Assembly (NCBI RefSeq): GCF_000426045.1
Contig: NZ_KE384490.1
Coordinates: 372,001 to 436,000, forward strand
Source: Marmoricola sp. URHB0036
GTDB lineage: Bacteria > Actinomycetota > Actinomycetes > Propionibacteriales > Nocardioidaceae
Direction of reading: 5' to 3'
Length of the DNA stretch: 64,000 nt
The position numbers and the translations under genes were made by a program. The stretch's first letter is position 1, and each line of letters opens with the position of its first letter. Shown one piece after another: positions 1 to 14,144 of this stretch. The notes under the pieces are model-generated. The model did not search any database, had not been told where the DNA came from, and worked only from the letters and a program-made list of their open reading frames with translations.

Positions 1-365
1 GACTCGGGCTGGTCGGCCGAGGTGCGGCTGAACGCGTCGAGGTAGACGGCCATCGCCTCGCGGTCGTGCACGGCGTCGTAGGTGTGCACGGGGCCGAGCG
101 TCTCGTCGTTCTGCGGGCCGAGGTAGGCGTGGTGGATGCGGCCCTGCTCCTCGGGGTAGTGGGAGAGGGGCATCTGGTAGCGCTCGGTCGTCGGCTCGCC
201 ACCCGCCTCGGCGGCGTACTCCACGGTGATGATGTCGATGGTGACCGGAGGCGGACCCGGCAGCATGCCGACCCGTAGGACGTCGACGACGTCGTACTCC
301 CGGCCCTTGCCCGCGAACCAGCGGGCCTCGGCGAGGTACGCCGTCATCTGCGGATGCTGGCTCAT
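1..365 (-). CDS. mak: Maltokinase, N-terminal part (cut by window edge)
   Basis: The first 121 codons of a minus-strand gene whose remainder lies outside the window. The product begins [20 protein letters not shown] and continues as the N-terminal cap domain of actinobacterial maltokinase (Mak/Pep2), where the ARWFAGKGR stretch is characteristic. Mak phosphorylates maltose with ATP to maltose-1-phosphate, the donor used by GlgE. Its ATG shares ATGA with the treS stop codon, so the two are translationally coupled. TreS makes maltose from trehalose and Mak activates it, which fits the order glgE-treS-mak in one operon. The catalytic kinase domain is not visible, so activity cannot be judged. 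Confidence 0.88.
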   Translation of the reverse strand, partial: MSQHPQMTAYLAEARWFAGKGREYDVVDVLRVGMLPGPPPVTIDIITVEYAAEAGGEPTTERYQMPLSHYPEEQGRIHHAYLGPQNDETLGPVHTYDAVHDREAMAVYLDAFSRTSADQPE

Positions 366-2142
366 CAGAGGGACTCCAGCTCGTCGGTCGGCGGGGCGGG
401 CAGCCGGATCCAGTAGAACCCGTAGCCCCCGAGGGTGAGCAGGTAGGGCAGCTCGCCGATCTGCGGGAAGCGCACGCCGCCCAGCAGCTCGACGGGTCGC
501 ACACCCTCCCACCGGCGCAGGTCGAGCTCGACCGGCTGCGGGAACCGGCTCAGGTTGTTCACGCACAGCACGGTGTCGGTGCTTCCGTCGTCGTCGACGT
601 GCTCGCGCACGTAGGAGAGGACCGACGGGTTGGAGCCGCCGAGGTCGGTGAACTCACCGAGGCCGAAGCAGGGGTGTTGCTTGCGCGCCTGGATCATCCG
701 GCGGGTCCAGTGCAGCAACGATGAGGAGTTGTCCAGCTCGGTCTCGACATTGACCCTCTGGTACCCGAAAACCGGGTCCTGGATCGGCGGCAGGTGCAGC
801 TTGCCCGGGGTGGCGATGGAGAACCCGGCATTGCGGTCGGGGGTCCACTGCATCGGGGTGCGTACGCCGTCACGGTCACCGAGCCAGATGTTGTCGCCCA
901 TCCCGATCTCGTCGCCGTAGTAGAGGACCGGCGACCCGGGGAGCGAGAGCAGCAGCGCCGTGAACAGCTCCATCCGGTTGGTGTCGTTGTCCAGGAGGGG
1001 GGCCAGCCGGCGGCGGATGCCGATGTTGGCCTTCATGCGGGGGTCCTTGGCGTACTCGTCCCACATGTAGTCGCGTTCCTCGTCGTTGACCATCTCGAGG
1101 GTCAGCTCGTCGTGGTTGCGCAGGAAGATGCCCCACTGGCATCCGTCGGGGATGGCCGGGGTCTGCTCGAGGATCTCCGAGATCGGGAAGCGGTTCTCCC
1201 GTCGTACGGCCATGAAGATGCGCGGCATCACCGGGAAGTGGAAGCACATGTGGCACTCGTCGCCGGCCGAGAGGTACTCACCGGTGTCGGGGTCGCGCTT
1301 GCCACCGAAGTAGTCGACGACGTCGGAGGGCCACTGGTTGGCCTCGGCGAGCAGCACCCGACCGGGGTAGTGCTCGTCGACGAAGCTGCGCACCTGCCGC
1401 AGTGCCTCGTGGGTCTCGGGGAGGTTCTCGCCGTTGGTACCGGGACGCTCGTAGAGGTAGGGCACGGCGTCGAGACGGAAGCCGTCGAGGCCCATGTCGA
1501 GCCAGAAGGTCATCGCCTCGAGCATCGCCTCCATGACCTTCGGGTTGTCGAAGTTCAGGTCGGGCTGGTGGGAGAAGAACCGGTGCCAGTAGTACTGCTG
1601 GCGCACCGGGTCCCAGGTCCAGTTCGACGGCTCGGTGTCCACGAAGATGACGCGGGCGTCCTCGTAGAGCTCGTCGGTGTCGGACCAGACGTAGAAGTCG
1701 CCGTACGGGCCGTCGGGGTCCTCGCGGCTGGCCTGGAACCACGGGTGCTGGTCGCTGGTGTGGTTCATGACGAAGTCGATGATCACGCGGATGTCGCGCT
1801 TGTGGGCCTCGTCGAGGAAGTGGTGGAAGTCCTCGACCGTCCCGGCCTCGGGGAGGATGTTGGTGTAGTCGGAGATGTCGTAGCCGCCGTCGCGCAGCGG
1901 CGAGGAGAAGAACGGCGGCACCCACAGGCAGTCGACGCCCAGCCAGTGCAGGTAGTCGAGCTTCTCGGCCAGGCCGCGGAAGTCGCCGACGCCGTCGCCG
2001 TTGGAGTCCTTGAACGACCGGACGAGGACCTCGTAGAACACGGCCGTCTTGAACCAGTCGGGCTGGTCGAAGTGGGCAGCGGTCGGCTCGTCGGTGGTGC
2101 TCGGCAGCACCCCGCTCTCGCCGTAGTTGTGCTCGTCCTGGG

Positions 2143-2146
<4 letters not shown>
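365..2146 (-). CDS. treS: Trehalose synthase (maltose alpha-D-glucosyltransferase)
   Basis: Encodes 593 aa, the usual length for single-domain TreS. GH13 enzyme that interconverts trehalose and maltose. The N-terminus reads [20 protein letters not shown], typical of TreS. The catalytic triad is visible: nucleophile Asp226 in [13 protein letters not shown], acid/base Glu268 in LLAEANQWP, and Asp346 in RNHDEL. The GTG start is chosen because it forms a GTGA overlap with the glgE stop, and an upstream extension in this frame would lie entirely inside glgE. The stop overlaps the start of mak. There is no fusion to a maltokinase domain; Mak is a separate gene here. Cytoplasmic; feeds the GlgE pathway. 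Confidence 0.96.
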
Positions 2147-4137
<1,991 letters not shown>

Positions 4138-4195
4138 GCTCCCCAGACTTGCGAATCAGACCGGATGACGCAAACGGAGCGACCACCGGACCCGG

Positions 4196-7100
4196 TCAGA
4201 ACACCTCCAGGTCGGCGGCGCGGACCGACAGGTCGGCGTCGGAGCCGGCCTTGCAGTCGGTGTCGTTGACCGGGTCGTTGTCCTGCTCGCCGGCGTACGC
4301 GGGGGTGCCGGTGCACTGGTTCTCCAGCGCCACCAGCCGGACGGCCGAGGCGGTGGTGTCCGGGACGTCGAACGTCCGCAGCGTCAGGTTCGGAGCCACC
4401 GGGCGAGGCGCGACTGCCGGGAAGGCGTCGGCCGGGCTGGTGTAGATCCGCTTCCAGGTCGCGTTGGCGGCCGAGCAGCCCGTCGTACACACCTCCACCG
4501 CGAAGCGGCGCAGGGCGGTGAACCGGGCACCCGAGTCGGGGTCGTCGTCGGAGCCGACCAGCAGCGGCAGGTCGTCGGTCGGGCCGGGGGGCGCCGGGTG
4601 CAGCATCGCGGAGACCCGCACCGAGCTGATCGTGCGCGGGGTCGTGCCCGCGAGGTCCACGGCCACCCACGGGCTGGTCGTGTCCACCGAGTCACTGGCG
4701 TTCACGCCGGCCCAGTTGGTGTTCTCGGTGTCGTCGATCAGCGACCCGGCGTTCAGGCTGCCAGCGCTCGAGCCGAGCACCGTGGCGCCGTTCCTGGCCG
4801 AGGCCAGGTTGGGCTTCAGGGCGAACGACTTGGTGACCGCCTGGCCGGCCTTGACCGTCACGGTCGACCTGGTGATGCCGTAACCAGGAGCGACGATCAT
4901 GACGTCGTAGGTGCCGGCCGTCAGCTTGGCGCTGTTGGACAGCGCCGTGCTGCTGATCGTGTCGGCCACGGGGGACACCCGGGCCTCGTAGTCACCGATG
5001 TAGACCTTGCCGGCCGGAGCCGGTGAGCCGGACGGCACGGTCGCGGCGAACTTCACCGTGGCCGGCGTCGACCGCGGCGAGACGAACCCGGGCGTCGGCT
5101 CGTCGGAGTCGGCGTCGGGAGTCGAGGCGTTGCTGCCCATGCCGCGGCGGGCGAAGGCGTCCCAGAGCGCGGCCTGGTTGGCCCCGCCGAAGCGCATCCG
5201 GTCCGCGGCCAGCATCGAGTCGCGGGCGTCGAGCATGCTGGTCGCGCCCTGCTGGAGCAGGAACCCGTCGAAGACCAGCTGCAGCCAGCGACGGTTGCCC
5301 GGGCACTGGGTGGCCGGCGTCGGCGTGCTGGTCGCGGTCGCCTGGGCGCAGCGCAGGTTGAGCGCCTTGTCGGTCGTGGGGTAGGTCCCGTTGTACTTCG
5401 AGACCAGCGCCTGGCGGACCTCCCACATCGTGCCGTTCCAGATCTCGCCGTCGGCGTGGACCTCGGGACCGGTGGAGTCGTAGCCGTAGTCGCTGTAGTT
5501 CAGCGGGTTGCCGTTGATGGCGTAGTCGCGGATGCCGACGGTCTTGTTGCCGGTGGCGTACGGCCCGACTGCCCACGGGTTGGCCCCGTTGGAGTAGCCG
5601 TGCTCGTAGAGGTACTCGCCGGCCGTCAGGTCACCCCAGGACTCGCCCATGGCGCCGCCCTGCTCGGAGGTGATGCCCTCGTCGGGACCGCCGATCATCC
5701 GGTTGCTGATCGCGTGGGTGTACTCGTGGCCGACGATGCTCATGTCGAGGCTGCCGTCGGCGCAGGGGGAGTAGAACCCGCCGGCCAGGGGCTGGAAGAG
5801 GTACTGGTTGGTGATGCCGGGCACGCCGTCCTGCAGGGCGATCTGGTTGGCGTTGTCGCGTCCGAGGAACGACGGCTGCCCGCCGGTCAGGGCACCGGCC
5901 TGGGCGTTGCCGATCTCGGGGTCGTTGGCACGCGTCGGGTCGTCGTTGCGGCCGAGGTTGTCGACCTGCAGGTTGTAGTTCTCCTCGGTGAAGCCCAGGT
6001 AGTAGGAGAAGTCGTGCATCCGGTTGTGCGCGACGTGCAGGTTGGTCACCGAGGCGTCGATGTCGTTGCCGGTCGGGTGCAGCTGTGTCGGGTCGCACTT
6101 GGAGTTGTTCCAGGCGTCGGTGAAGTCGGTGGTGTACTCACGCGTCGGCGACACCGGTGCCTGGAACAGGCCGCCGGGGGAGTCGGGGCTGACCCACGCC
6201 TCGTGGGTGTTGGCGTTGTTGCCGACGGTGGTGAAGCTCGGTGTACCGGTCTTCACGAGGTAGTCCCACGGGCCGGCGGCCGCGACGTTGCGGAACGGGC
6301 CGGTCGGCGACGTGCAGCCGGCGGCAGCGGTCCAGCAGCCGATCACCGAGTTCTTCGGCGTGGTGGCCGGCGACCAGTCGAGCGTCGGGTTGGCGGTGAA
6401 GTAGCGCCACTTCGGCTGGCCCAGCGAAGTGCCGGACGGGCCGGCGCTGTCGCTGGTGGTGACGCCGGCGGCGTAGTCACCAGCGCCGACGAACGGGACG
6501 GTCGGGTCCTCGAACGGGCAGACCTGCATCGAGTAGACGCCCTTCGGGATCGACTCGGCGGTGTACGTCGCCACCTCCGGGCTGGTGGCCGTGTCGCCGG
6601 TGGTGAGCAGGGCGCCGGAGGGACTGTAGATCTTGACCGTGATGTCGTTGGTGGTGACCGCCTCGGCCGCCGTCGCCACGATCTGCTTGGTGTTGTCGTC
6701 GGTCAGCTCGAACTGGTGCCTGGGACCGCACTGGGTCGCGGTGACTGCGCCCTGGAACTGATAGGCGTTGCTGCTCTCGTCGACCTTGTTCTGGCGGACC
6801 AGGATCTTCCCGCTGACCGCGTCGACCAGGACGGTGTACGCCGTGGCCGCGCCGCCCTTCACGTCGACGACATTGGCCTCGAAGACCGGGCGGACGGTGC
6901 CGTCGGCGTACGCCAGGGAGCGCAGGCGGACCTGCTGCTCCTGGGCGAAGCCGGGGACCGTGAAGCGGCTCCAGCCGAGCTTGTCGGTGACCTGGGAGAG
7001 CGAGGCGAGCGAGACGTCGCGGCCGATGCTGGCCGCCGCCTTCACCCACGCAGCGGTGGGGGAGAGGGTCGCTGCGGGCACCGAGGAGGCCGTGGTGCGG

Positions 7101-7621
7101 ACCAGCGAGGAGGAGACGTACTGGATGGCGCCGTTGCTGACGCCGACCGTGACCATGCTGTCCATTGCGGGCGCCGGTCCACCGAAGTCCTGTCGGAAGA
7201 GCACCGCTCGGGCCGGGCTGCCGGCCAGCTTCTGGTCGTTGACCAGGGTCAGGCCCTTCATCTGGCCGGCCGAGAGCCCGAACACCGAGGCATGCGAGAC
7301 GAGCCAGGACCTCGCGGCGGTGGCCGCGTCGCCCGAGGTCGCGGCCCCGAGGGTCCCGGCGGCCGGGGAGATGGAGGCCGGGGTGCCGAAGGCGTTCCAG
7401 CGCACTGCGGCGGAGAGGCCGGTGGCGGCGGCCTTCTGGGCCGCGGTGGGCGCGGCCACGCCGCGTGCGTCGAGGTCCCCGAGCCCGGCGGTGACCTGCT
7501 CGAAGGACTTCGGGGCCAGTCGGGAGGGGGCCACGGTCGCCGACCCGGGAAGCTGGCTGAACCCGGCCACCAGGACGGTCGCGGTGGCGACGCCGAGGAG
7601 CCGAAGGGACGTGCGGGGCAT
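4196..7621 (-). CDS. Secreted M36 (fungalysin-like) metalloprotease
   Basis: Encodes 1141 aa with a cleavable signal peptide in the first 30 or so residues (hydrophobic LLGVATATVLVAGF), a long propeptide of the thermolysin/fungalysin type, and a zinc protease core. The motif HEYTHAISNR gives H632, E633 and H636, and GGAMGESWGDL supplies the third ligand E660; HEYTH-x-x-SNR is the M36 signature. The C-terminal third has a beta-sandwich PEGA/carboxypeptidase-regulatory-like stretch (APAGKVYIGDYEARVSP) and a discoidin-like region with NWAGVNASDSVDTTSPWVAVDL. GGAGG-type Shine-Dalgarno (GGAGG, 5 nt spacing) supports the ATG. Exported degradative enzyme. It separates glgE from glgP and is monocistronic or read through into glgE (59-nt gap). 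Confidence 0.9.
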   Translation of the reverse strand: MPRTSLRLLGVATATVLVAGFSQLPGSATVAPSRLAPKSFEQVTAGLGDLDARGVAAPTAAQKAAATGLSAAVRWNAFGTPASISPAAGTLGAATSGDAATAARSWLVSHASVFGLSAGQMKGLTLVNDQKLAGSPARAVLFRQDFGGPAPAMDSMVTVGVSNGAIQYVSSSLVRTTASSVPAATLSPTAAWVKAAASIGRDVSLASLSQVTDKLGWSRFTVPGFAQEQQVRLRSLAYADGTVRPVFEANVVDVKGGAATAYTVLVDAVSGKILVRQNKVDESSNAYQFQGAVTATQCGPRHQFELTDDNTKQIVATAAEAVTTNDITVKIYSPSGALLTTGDTATSPEVATYTAESIPKGVYSMQVCPFEDPTVPFVGAGDYAAGVTTSDSAGPSGTSLGQPKWRYFTANPTLDWSPATTPKNSVIGCWTAAAGCTSPTGPFRNVAAAGPWDYLVKTGTPSFTTVGNNANTHEAWVSPDSPGGLFQAPVSPTREYTTDFTDAWNNSKCDPTQLHPTGNDIDASVTNLHVAHNRMHDFSYYLGFTEENYNLQVDNLGRNDDPTRANDPEIGNAQAGALTGGQPSFLGRDNANQIALQDGVPGITNQYLFQPLAGGFYSPCADGSLDMSIVGHEYTHAISNRMIGGPDEGITSEQGGAMGESWGDLTAGEYLYEHGYSNGANPWAVGPYATGNKTVGIRDYAINGNPLNYSDYGYDSTGPEVHADGEIWNGTMWEVRQALVSKYNGTYPTTDKALNLRCAQATATSTPTPATQCPGNRRWLQLVFDGFLLQQGATSMLDARDSMLAADRMRFGGANQAALWDAFARRGMGSNASTPDADSDEPTPGFVSPRSTPATVKFAATVPSGSPAPAGKVYIGDYEARVSPVADTISSTALSNSAKLTAGTYDVMIVAPGYGITRSTVTVKAGQAVTKSFALKPNLASARNGATVLGSSAGSLNAGSLIDDTENTNWAGVNASDSVDTTSPWVAVDLAGTTPRTISSVRVSAMLHPAPPGPTDDLPLLVGSDDDPDSGARFTALRRFAVEVCTTGCSAANATWKRIYTSPADAFPAVAPRPVAPNLTLRTFDVPDTTASAVRLVALENQCTGTPAYAGEQDNDPVNDTDCKAGSDADLSVRAADLEVF

Positions 7622-7722
7622 GGTGCCTCCAGGGCTGACGTCGACCGGTGGGTCGAGGAGCGGTGTTGCAGCACTAACGCCGGGACACGCGTCGGGGTTA
7701 CTGACGAGTCATTTCGAGGTTC

Positions 7723-7759
7723 CTTGGATCGTTCCAAGCGTCTGCGTTAGCGTTCTCCC
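7723..7759 (+). promoter_or_regulatory. glgP leaderless promoter with inverted repeat
   Basis: A -35-like TTGGAT (7724-7729), an 18-nt spacer and a -10 TAGCGT (7748-7753) lie 6 nt before the GTG of glgP, so the transcript probably starts at the start codon. The inverted repeat CTTGGA (7723-7728) / TCCAAG (7733-7738) covers the -35 and could be an operator. The minus-strand protease gene starts about 100 nt to the left, so the interval carries both promoters. No experiment supports this. Confidence 0.5.
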
Positions 7760-10351
7760 GTGCGAGCCATCCGGAGATTCACCGTCCGTCCCGTCCTGCC
7801 CGAGCCCCTGCGCCTGCTCGGCGACCTCGCGACCAACCTGCGCTGGTCCTGGCACCCCGAGACCCAGGACGTCTTCGCGGCCATCGACGACGAGCTGTGG
7901 ACCGCCAGCAGCAGGGACCCGGTGAAGACCCTCGGCGCCGTCTCGACCGCCCGGCTCGAGGAGCTGGCGGCCGACAAGCGTTTCCTGCGCCGCCTCGACC
8001 TTGCGCACGCCGACCTCGAGCAGTACCTCACCGGCGACCGCTGGTTCCAGAAGAAGGCGGGCGAGGGCGCACCCCAGGCCATCGCCTACTTCTCGCCCGA
8101 GTACGGCATCACCTCGGTCCTGCCGCAGTACTCCGGCGGCCTCGGCATCCTGGCCGGCGACCACCTCAAGACCGCGAGCGACCTCGGCGTCCCGCTGATC
8201 GGCGTGGGGCTGCTCTACCAGCACGGCTACTTCCGCCAGCAGTTCTCGCGTGAGGGCTGGCAGGAGGAGACCTATCCGGTGCTCGACCCCGACGGGTTGC
8301 CGATCACGCTCCTTCGTGAGGGAGACGGAACTCCCACGCAGGTGCGGTTGTCGGTGCCCGACGAGGCCGACCTGGTCGCGCGGGTGTTCGTGGCCCAGGT
8401 GGGCCGGGTCCCCCTGCTCCTGCTCGACACCGACATCGAGGACAACCCGCAGCACCTGCGCGAGGTGACCGACCGGCTGTACGGCGGCACCACCGAGCAC
8501 CGACTGCTCCAGGAGCTCCTCCTCGGTGTCGGTGGGGTCCGTGCGGTGCGGGCGTTCACCCGCCTGACCGGCCACCCCGAGCCGGAGGTGTTCCACACCA
8601 ACGAGGGGCACGCCGGCTTCCTCGGCCTCGAGCGGATCCGCGAGCTGACGGTGGCCGAGGGCGGCCCGGCGCTCGACTTCGACACCGCCCTCGAGGTCAC
8701 CCGGGCGGGCACGGTGTTCACCACGCACACCCCGGTGCCGGCGGGCATCGACCGGTTCCCTCGGGAGCTGGTCGAGCAGTACTTCGGCTCGCGCAGCTCG
8801 GTGCCCGGCGTACCCACCGAGCGCATCCTGCGGCTCGGTGCCGAGGACTACTCCGGCGGCGACAGCGGCGTGTTCAACATGGCGGTGATGGGCTTCCGGC
8901 TCTCGCAGCGCGCCAACGGTGTCTCGCTGCTGCACGGTCACGTCAGCCGGGGGATGTTCAACGGGCTGTGGCCGGCGTTCGACGAGGCCGAGGTGCCGAT
9001 CACCTCGATCACCAACGGCGTGCACGCCCCCACCTGGGTCGCTCGCGAGGTCTTCGAGCTGGCCAGCAAGGCCGGCGCCACTGTGTCTGACTTCGGGGCG
9101 GACTCCGACGCCGCCGACGTGTGGAACGTGGTCGACCGCATCCCGTCGGCCGACTTGTGGTCGACCAAGCGCGACCTGCGCGCGCGGCTCGTCCAGGACG
9201 CGCGCGGTCGTCTGCGCAAGTCCTGCCTCAACCGCGGGGCCGCCCCGGCCGAGCTCGGCTGGATCGACACCGCGCTCGACCCCGACGTGCTGACGATCGG
9301 GTTCGCGCGTCGCGCTGCGTCGTACAAGCGGCTGACGTTGATGCTCAGCGACCCCGAGCGCCTCAAGAAGCTGCTGCTGCACCCCGAGCGCCCCATCCAG
9401 CTGGTGATGGCCGGCAAGGCCCACCCGGCCGACGACGGCGGCAAGAAGCTGATCCAGGCCATCGTGCAGCTGGCCGACGACCCGGAAGTCCGTCACCGCG
9501 TCGCCTACCTGCCCAACTACGACATCGCCATGGCGCAGCCGCTCTACCCGGGCTGCGACGTCTGGCTGAACAACCCGCTGCGTCCCTACGAGGCGTGCGG
9601 CACGTCGGGCATGAAGGCCGCCCTCAACGGCGGGCTCAACCTGTCCATCCTCGACGGCTGGTGGGACGAGTGGTACGACGGCAGCAACGGCTGGGCCATC
9701 CCCTCGGCCGACGGTGTCGAGGATCCCGACAAGCGTGACGACATCGAGGCCCACGCCCTCTACGACCTGATCGAGAAGGAGGTCGCGCCGCGGTTCTACG
9801 ACCTCGACGGCGAGGGCCTGCCGACCCGGTGGATCGAGATGGTTCGCCACACCCTGAAGTCGCTCGGCCCCAAGGTGCTCTCGACGCGGATGGTGCGCGA
9901 GTACGTCGACCGCCTGTACGCACCGGCGGCCGTCGCCTCCCGCGCGATGAACGACTCCTACGAGGGTGCCGCCGAGCTGGCGGCCTGGAAGAGCCGCGTC
10001 GTGGAGAACTGGTCTTCGGTGCACATCGACCACGTCGAGACCGAGGGGCTCTCCGACGCTCCCGAGCTCGGCGGCGGCATGGACCTGCACGTGTTCGCCT
10101 CGCTCGGTTCGCTGTCGCCCGAGGACGTCGACGTGCAGGTGGTGCACGGCCGGGTCAAGGGCGAGGACGAGCTCGTCGACACCACAGCCACCTCGCTGGC
10201 CCTGGCCGAGACCTACGAGGGCGGCCGGCACCGCTTCGACGGCCACATCCAGCTCTCGCGCGCCGGTTCCTTCGGCTACACCGTGCGGATCCTGCCCAGG
10301 AATCCCCACCTCGCCTCGCCGGCCGAGCTGGGGCTGGTGGCGTTCGCGTAG
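7760..10351 (+). CDS. glgP: Alpha-glucan phosphorylase
   Basis: Encodes 863 aa of the bacterial GlgP type with the N-terminal DUF3417 domain (RPVLPEPLRLLGDLATNLRW). Releases glucose-1-phosphate from alpha-1,4-glucan by phosphorolysis in the cytoplasm. The PLP lysine is K619 in GTSGMKAALNGGLN, preceded by the conserved YEAC. The active-site stretch NEGHAGF and substrate loop GRPWEL-like NGVHAPTW are also present. The GTG start follows a -10 box by 6 nt, which fits a leaderless mRNA and rules out an SD-led upstream start. Divergent from the protease/glgE side. It degrades the polymer that GlgE builds. Its stop codon is 1 nt from that of the convergent membrane protein gene. Confidence 0.95.
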   Translation: MRAIRRFTVRPVLPEPLRLLGDLATNLRWSWHPETQDVFAAIDDELWTASSRDPVKTLGAVSTARLEELAADKRFLRRLDLAHADLEQYLTGDRWFQKKAGEGAPQAIAYFSPEYGITSVLPQYSGGLGILAGDHLKTASDLGVPLIGVGLLYQHGYFRQQFSREGWQEETYPVLDPDGLPITLLREGDGTPTQVRLSVPDEADLVARVFVAQVGRVPLLLLDTDIEDNPQHLREVTDRLYGGTTEHRLLQELLLGVGGVRAVRAFTRLTGHPEPEVFHTNEGHAGFLGLERIRELTVAEGGPALDFDTALEVTRAGTVFTTHTPVPAGIDRFPRELVEQYFGSRSSVPGVPTERILRLGAEDYSGGDSGVFNMAVMGFRLSQRANGVSLLHGHVSRGMFNGLWPAFDEAEVPITSITNGVHAPTWVAREVFELASKAGATVSDFGADSDAADVWNVVDRIPSADLWSTKRDLRARLVQDARGRLRKSCLNRGAAPAELGWIDTALDPDVLTIGFARRAASYKRLTLMLSDPERLKKLLLHPERPIQLVMAGKAHPADDGGKKLIQAIVQLADDPEVRHRVAYLPNYDIAMAQPLYPGCDVWLNNPLRPYEACGTSGMKAALNGGLNLSILDGWWDEWYDGSNGWAIPSADGVEDPDKRDDIEAHALYDLIEKEVAPRFYDLDGEGLPTRWIEMVRHTLKSLGPKVLSTRMVREYVDRLYAPAAVASRAMNDSYEGAAELAAWKSRVVENWSSVHIDHVETEGLSDAPELGGGMDLHVFASLGSLSPEDVDVQVVHGRVKGEDELVDTTATSLALAETYEGGRHRFDGHIQLSRAGSFGYTVRILPRNPHLASPAELGLVAFA

Positions 10352-10352
10352 C

Positions 10353-11018
10353 TCAGCTGGTCTTCCTCGTACGACGGATGATCCACTCCGCGAGGGCCAG
10401 GTTCACGATCCAGCCGAGCCACTGGCCGTAGGGGATGCTCGCGCTGACCGCGGCCTGCGGGTCGCCGTCGTACCAGCTCGACATCACCGGCACCTGCGCG
10501 AGCAGCATCAGCGGCACCAGCATCCGGGTGGTGATCGCGAAGAAGGTGATCGCGTAGAGGCGGATCATCCACTCGCGGTGCCGTACGACGTCGCCTCGGC
10601 GGATCGCGCGCCAGGCGATCAGTGCGACCACCGGCCACAACGTCGCCGGCACGAGTACGCCGAACCGGGTGATGTTGCCGTCCGGGGTGGACAGGGCGAG
10701 CGGGATCCCGGTCACCATGAACGCCAGCGTGCCGATGCCGAGGAAGGTCCGGCCGATCGCGCGGTGCACCGGACGGCGCGCCCGGATCCGAGGCACGAAC
10801 TGCAGCGCACCCAGGATCATCGCGGTGGCGGCCGACGGCACGTGGATGACCAGCAGGATCCAGGCGAGGTCGGTCTGCACGTCGATCCGGCTGGCCGACC
10901 GGTCGAGCATGACGTACGGGAACGCCAGCACCGGGGTGGCGACGAGCGCGACGACCAGGATCGCGAGGACCAGGCGGGGCGTGCGGGTCGTGGGAGTGGT
11001 CCCGAGGTCGGTGCTCAT
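10353..11018 (-). CDS. DUF2306-like membrane protein
   Basis: Encodes 221 aa with about six hydrophobic segments (LVLAILVVALVATPVLAF, LAWILLVIHVPSAATAMILG and others). The region with HVPSAATAMILGALQFVP, RPVHRAIGR and REWMIRLYAITFFAITTRM resembles the DUF2306 family, in which conserved histidines in membrane helices suggest a haem/cytochrome b561-like fold; the function is not known. The ATG at 11018 (MSTDLGTTPTT) is preceded by GGAGG at about 11 nt; an in-frame start 12 codons earlier lacks support. Convergent with glgP, with 1 nt between stop codons and no visible terminator. Confidence 0.75.
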   Translation of the reverse strand: MSTDLGTTPTTRTPRLVLAILVVALVATPVLAFPYVMLDRSASRIDVQTDLAWILLVIHVPSAATAMILGALQFVPRIRARRPVHRAIGRTFLGIGTLAFMVTGIPLALSTPDGNITRFGVLVPATLWPVVALIAWRAIRRGDVVRHREWMIRLYAITFFAITTRMLVPLMLLAQVPVMSSWYDGDPQAAVSASIPYGQWLGWIVNLALAEWIIRRTRKTS

Positions 11019-11093
11019 GTGGAGATCATGCCTCCGTTTACTTCCGAGTCGCATCGGGGATCACCCCGAGCCTGACCCCGGGGCACGGGTCAA

Positions 11094-11105
11094 TAGGCTC
11101 GCGGC
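11094..11105 (+). promoter_or_regulatory. Leaderless -10 box of map
   Basis: TAGGCT at 11094-11099 followed by 6 nt and then GTG. Same arrangement as upstream of glgP, gatC, ilvD, mhuD and others in this window. It fixes the start codon of the aminopeptidase gene, which has no Shine-Dalgarno sequence. Confidence 0.5.
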
Positions 11106-11873
11106 GTGATCGAGCTGCGCAACCCGACCGAGATCGAGCAGATGAGGCCCGCCGGGCTCTTCGTCGCCGACGTGCTCTGCCGGCTCGAGGAGGCCGCCGA
11201 CGTCGGAGTGAACCTGCTCGAGCTCGACGCCCTCGCCCACGACCTGATCCGCGAGGCGGGCGCGACGTCCTGCTACATCGACTACCACCCGTCGTTCGGC
11301 GCGATGCCGTTCGGCAAGGTCCTCTGCACCTCGGTCAACGACGCCGTCCTGCACGGCCTGCCCCACGACTACACGCTGCGCGACGGGGACCTGGTCAGCC
11401 TCGACTTCGCCGCCGAGCTGAACGGTTGGGTCTCCGACTCGGCCCTCAGCCTGGTCGTGGGTACGCCGGACCAGCGCGACCTCGACCTGATCGAGGCCAC
11501 CCGTCAGGCGCTGGACGCCGGCATCGCTGCCGCCCGGTCCGGCAACCGGCTCGGCGACATCTCGGCGGCCATCGGTGACGTCGCCCGCTCCAGGCGGCTC
11601 AAGGTCAACACCCAGTTCGGCGGGCACGGCGTCGGGCGGACGATGCACGGCGATCCGCACATCTCCAACGACGGCCGACCGGGTCGCGGGTTCCGGCTCC
11701 AACCCGGGCTCGTCATCGCGATCGAGCCGTGGTTCCTGCACTCGACCGACCAGATCTACACCGACCGGGACGGGTGGACCATCCGCAGTGCCGACGGGTC
11801 GCGCGGCGCCCACTCCGAGCACACCATCGCCGTCACCGAGGACGCCCCGATCGTGCTCACCGCCCGGGACTGA
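11106..11873 (+). CDS. map: Type I methionine aminopeptidase
   Basis: Encodes 255 aa. Removes the initiator methionine from nascent proteins. All five metal ligands are visible: D100 (SLDFAAE), D111 (VSDSA), H174 (GGHGVG), E207 (IEPWF) and E238 (SEHT). H83 and H181 match substrate-contacting histidines. The protein lacks the N-terminal zinc-finger extension of longer type Ic enzymes. It begins directly with MIELRNPTEIEQMRPAG, the usual first helix. Probably a second, non-ribosomal-cluster copy, since actinobacteria generally keep another map near secY/adk; that is inference. Convergent with glgX, 6 nt between stop codons. Confidence 0.92.
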   Translation: MIELRNPTEIEQMRPAGLFVADVLCRLEEAADVGVNLLELDALAHDLIREAGATSCYIDYHPSFGAMPFGKVLCTSVNDAVLHGLPHDYTLRDGDLVSLDFAAELNGWVSDSALSLVVGTPDQRDLDLIEATRQALDAGIAAARSGNRLGDISAAIGDVARSRRLKVNTQFGGHGVGRTMHGDPHISNDGRPGRGFRLQPGLVIAIEPWFLHSTDQIYTDRDGWTIRSADGSRGAHSEHTIAVTEDAPIVLTARD

Positions 11874-11879
11874 GCGGCC

Positions 11880-14057
<2,178 letters not shown>

Positions 14058-14144
14058 CCGGAGATGATGTCACCCGCACCTCCGCAGACGCAGCGGTAGG
14101 TTGACCGGACCCAGTCAGCCCCGCCCCAACATCGAGGAGTGAGC

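Noticed and set aside
5456-7750. Long plus-strand frame opposite the M36 protease
   Set aside because: Antisense shadow; the protease on the minus strand shows a signal peptide, zinc site and good RBS.
7709-10309. Long open frame on the minus strand opposite glgP
   Set aside because: Shadow of a GC-rich gene: low-complexity composition of Val/Arg/Gly/His/Asp, no motif, and glgP on the other strand has full family conservation.
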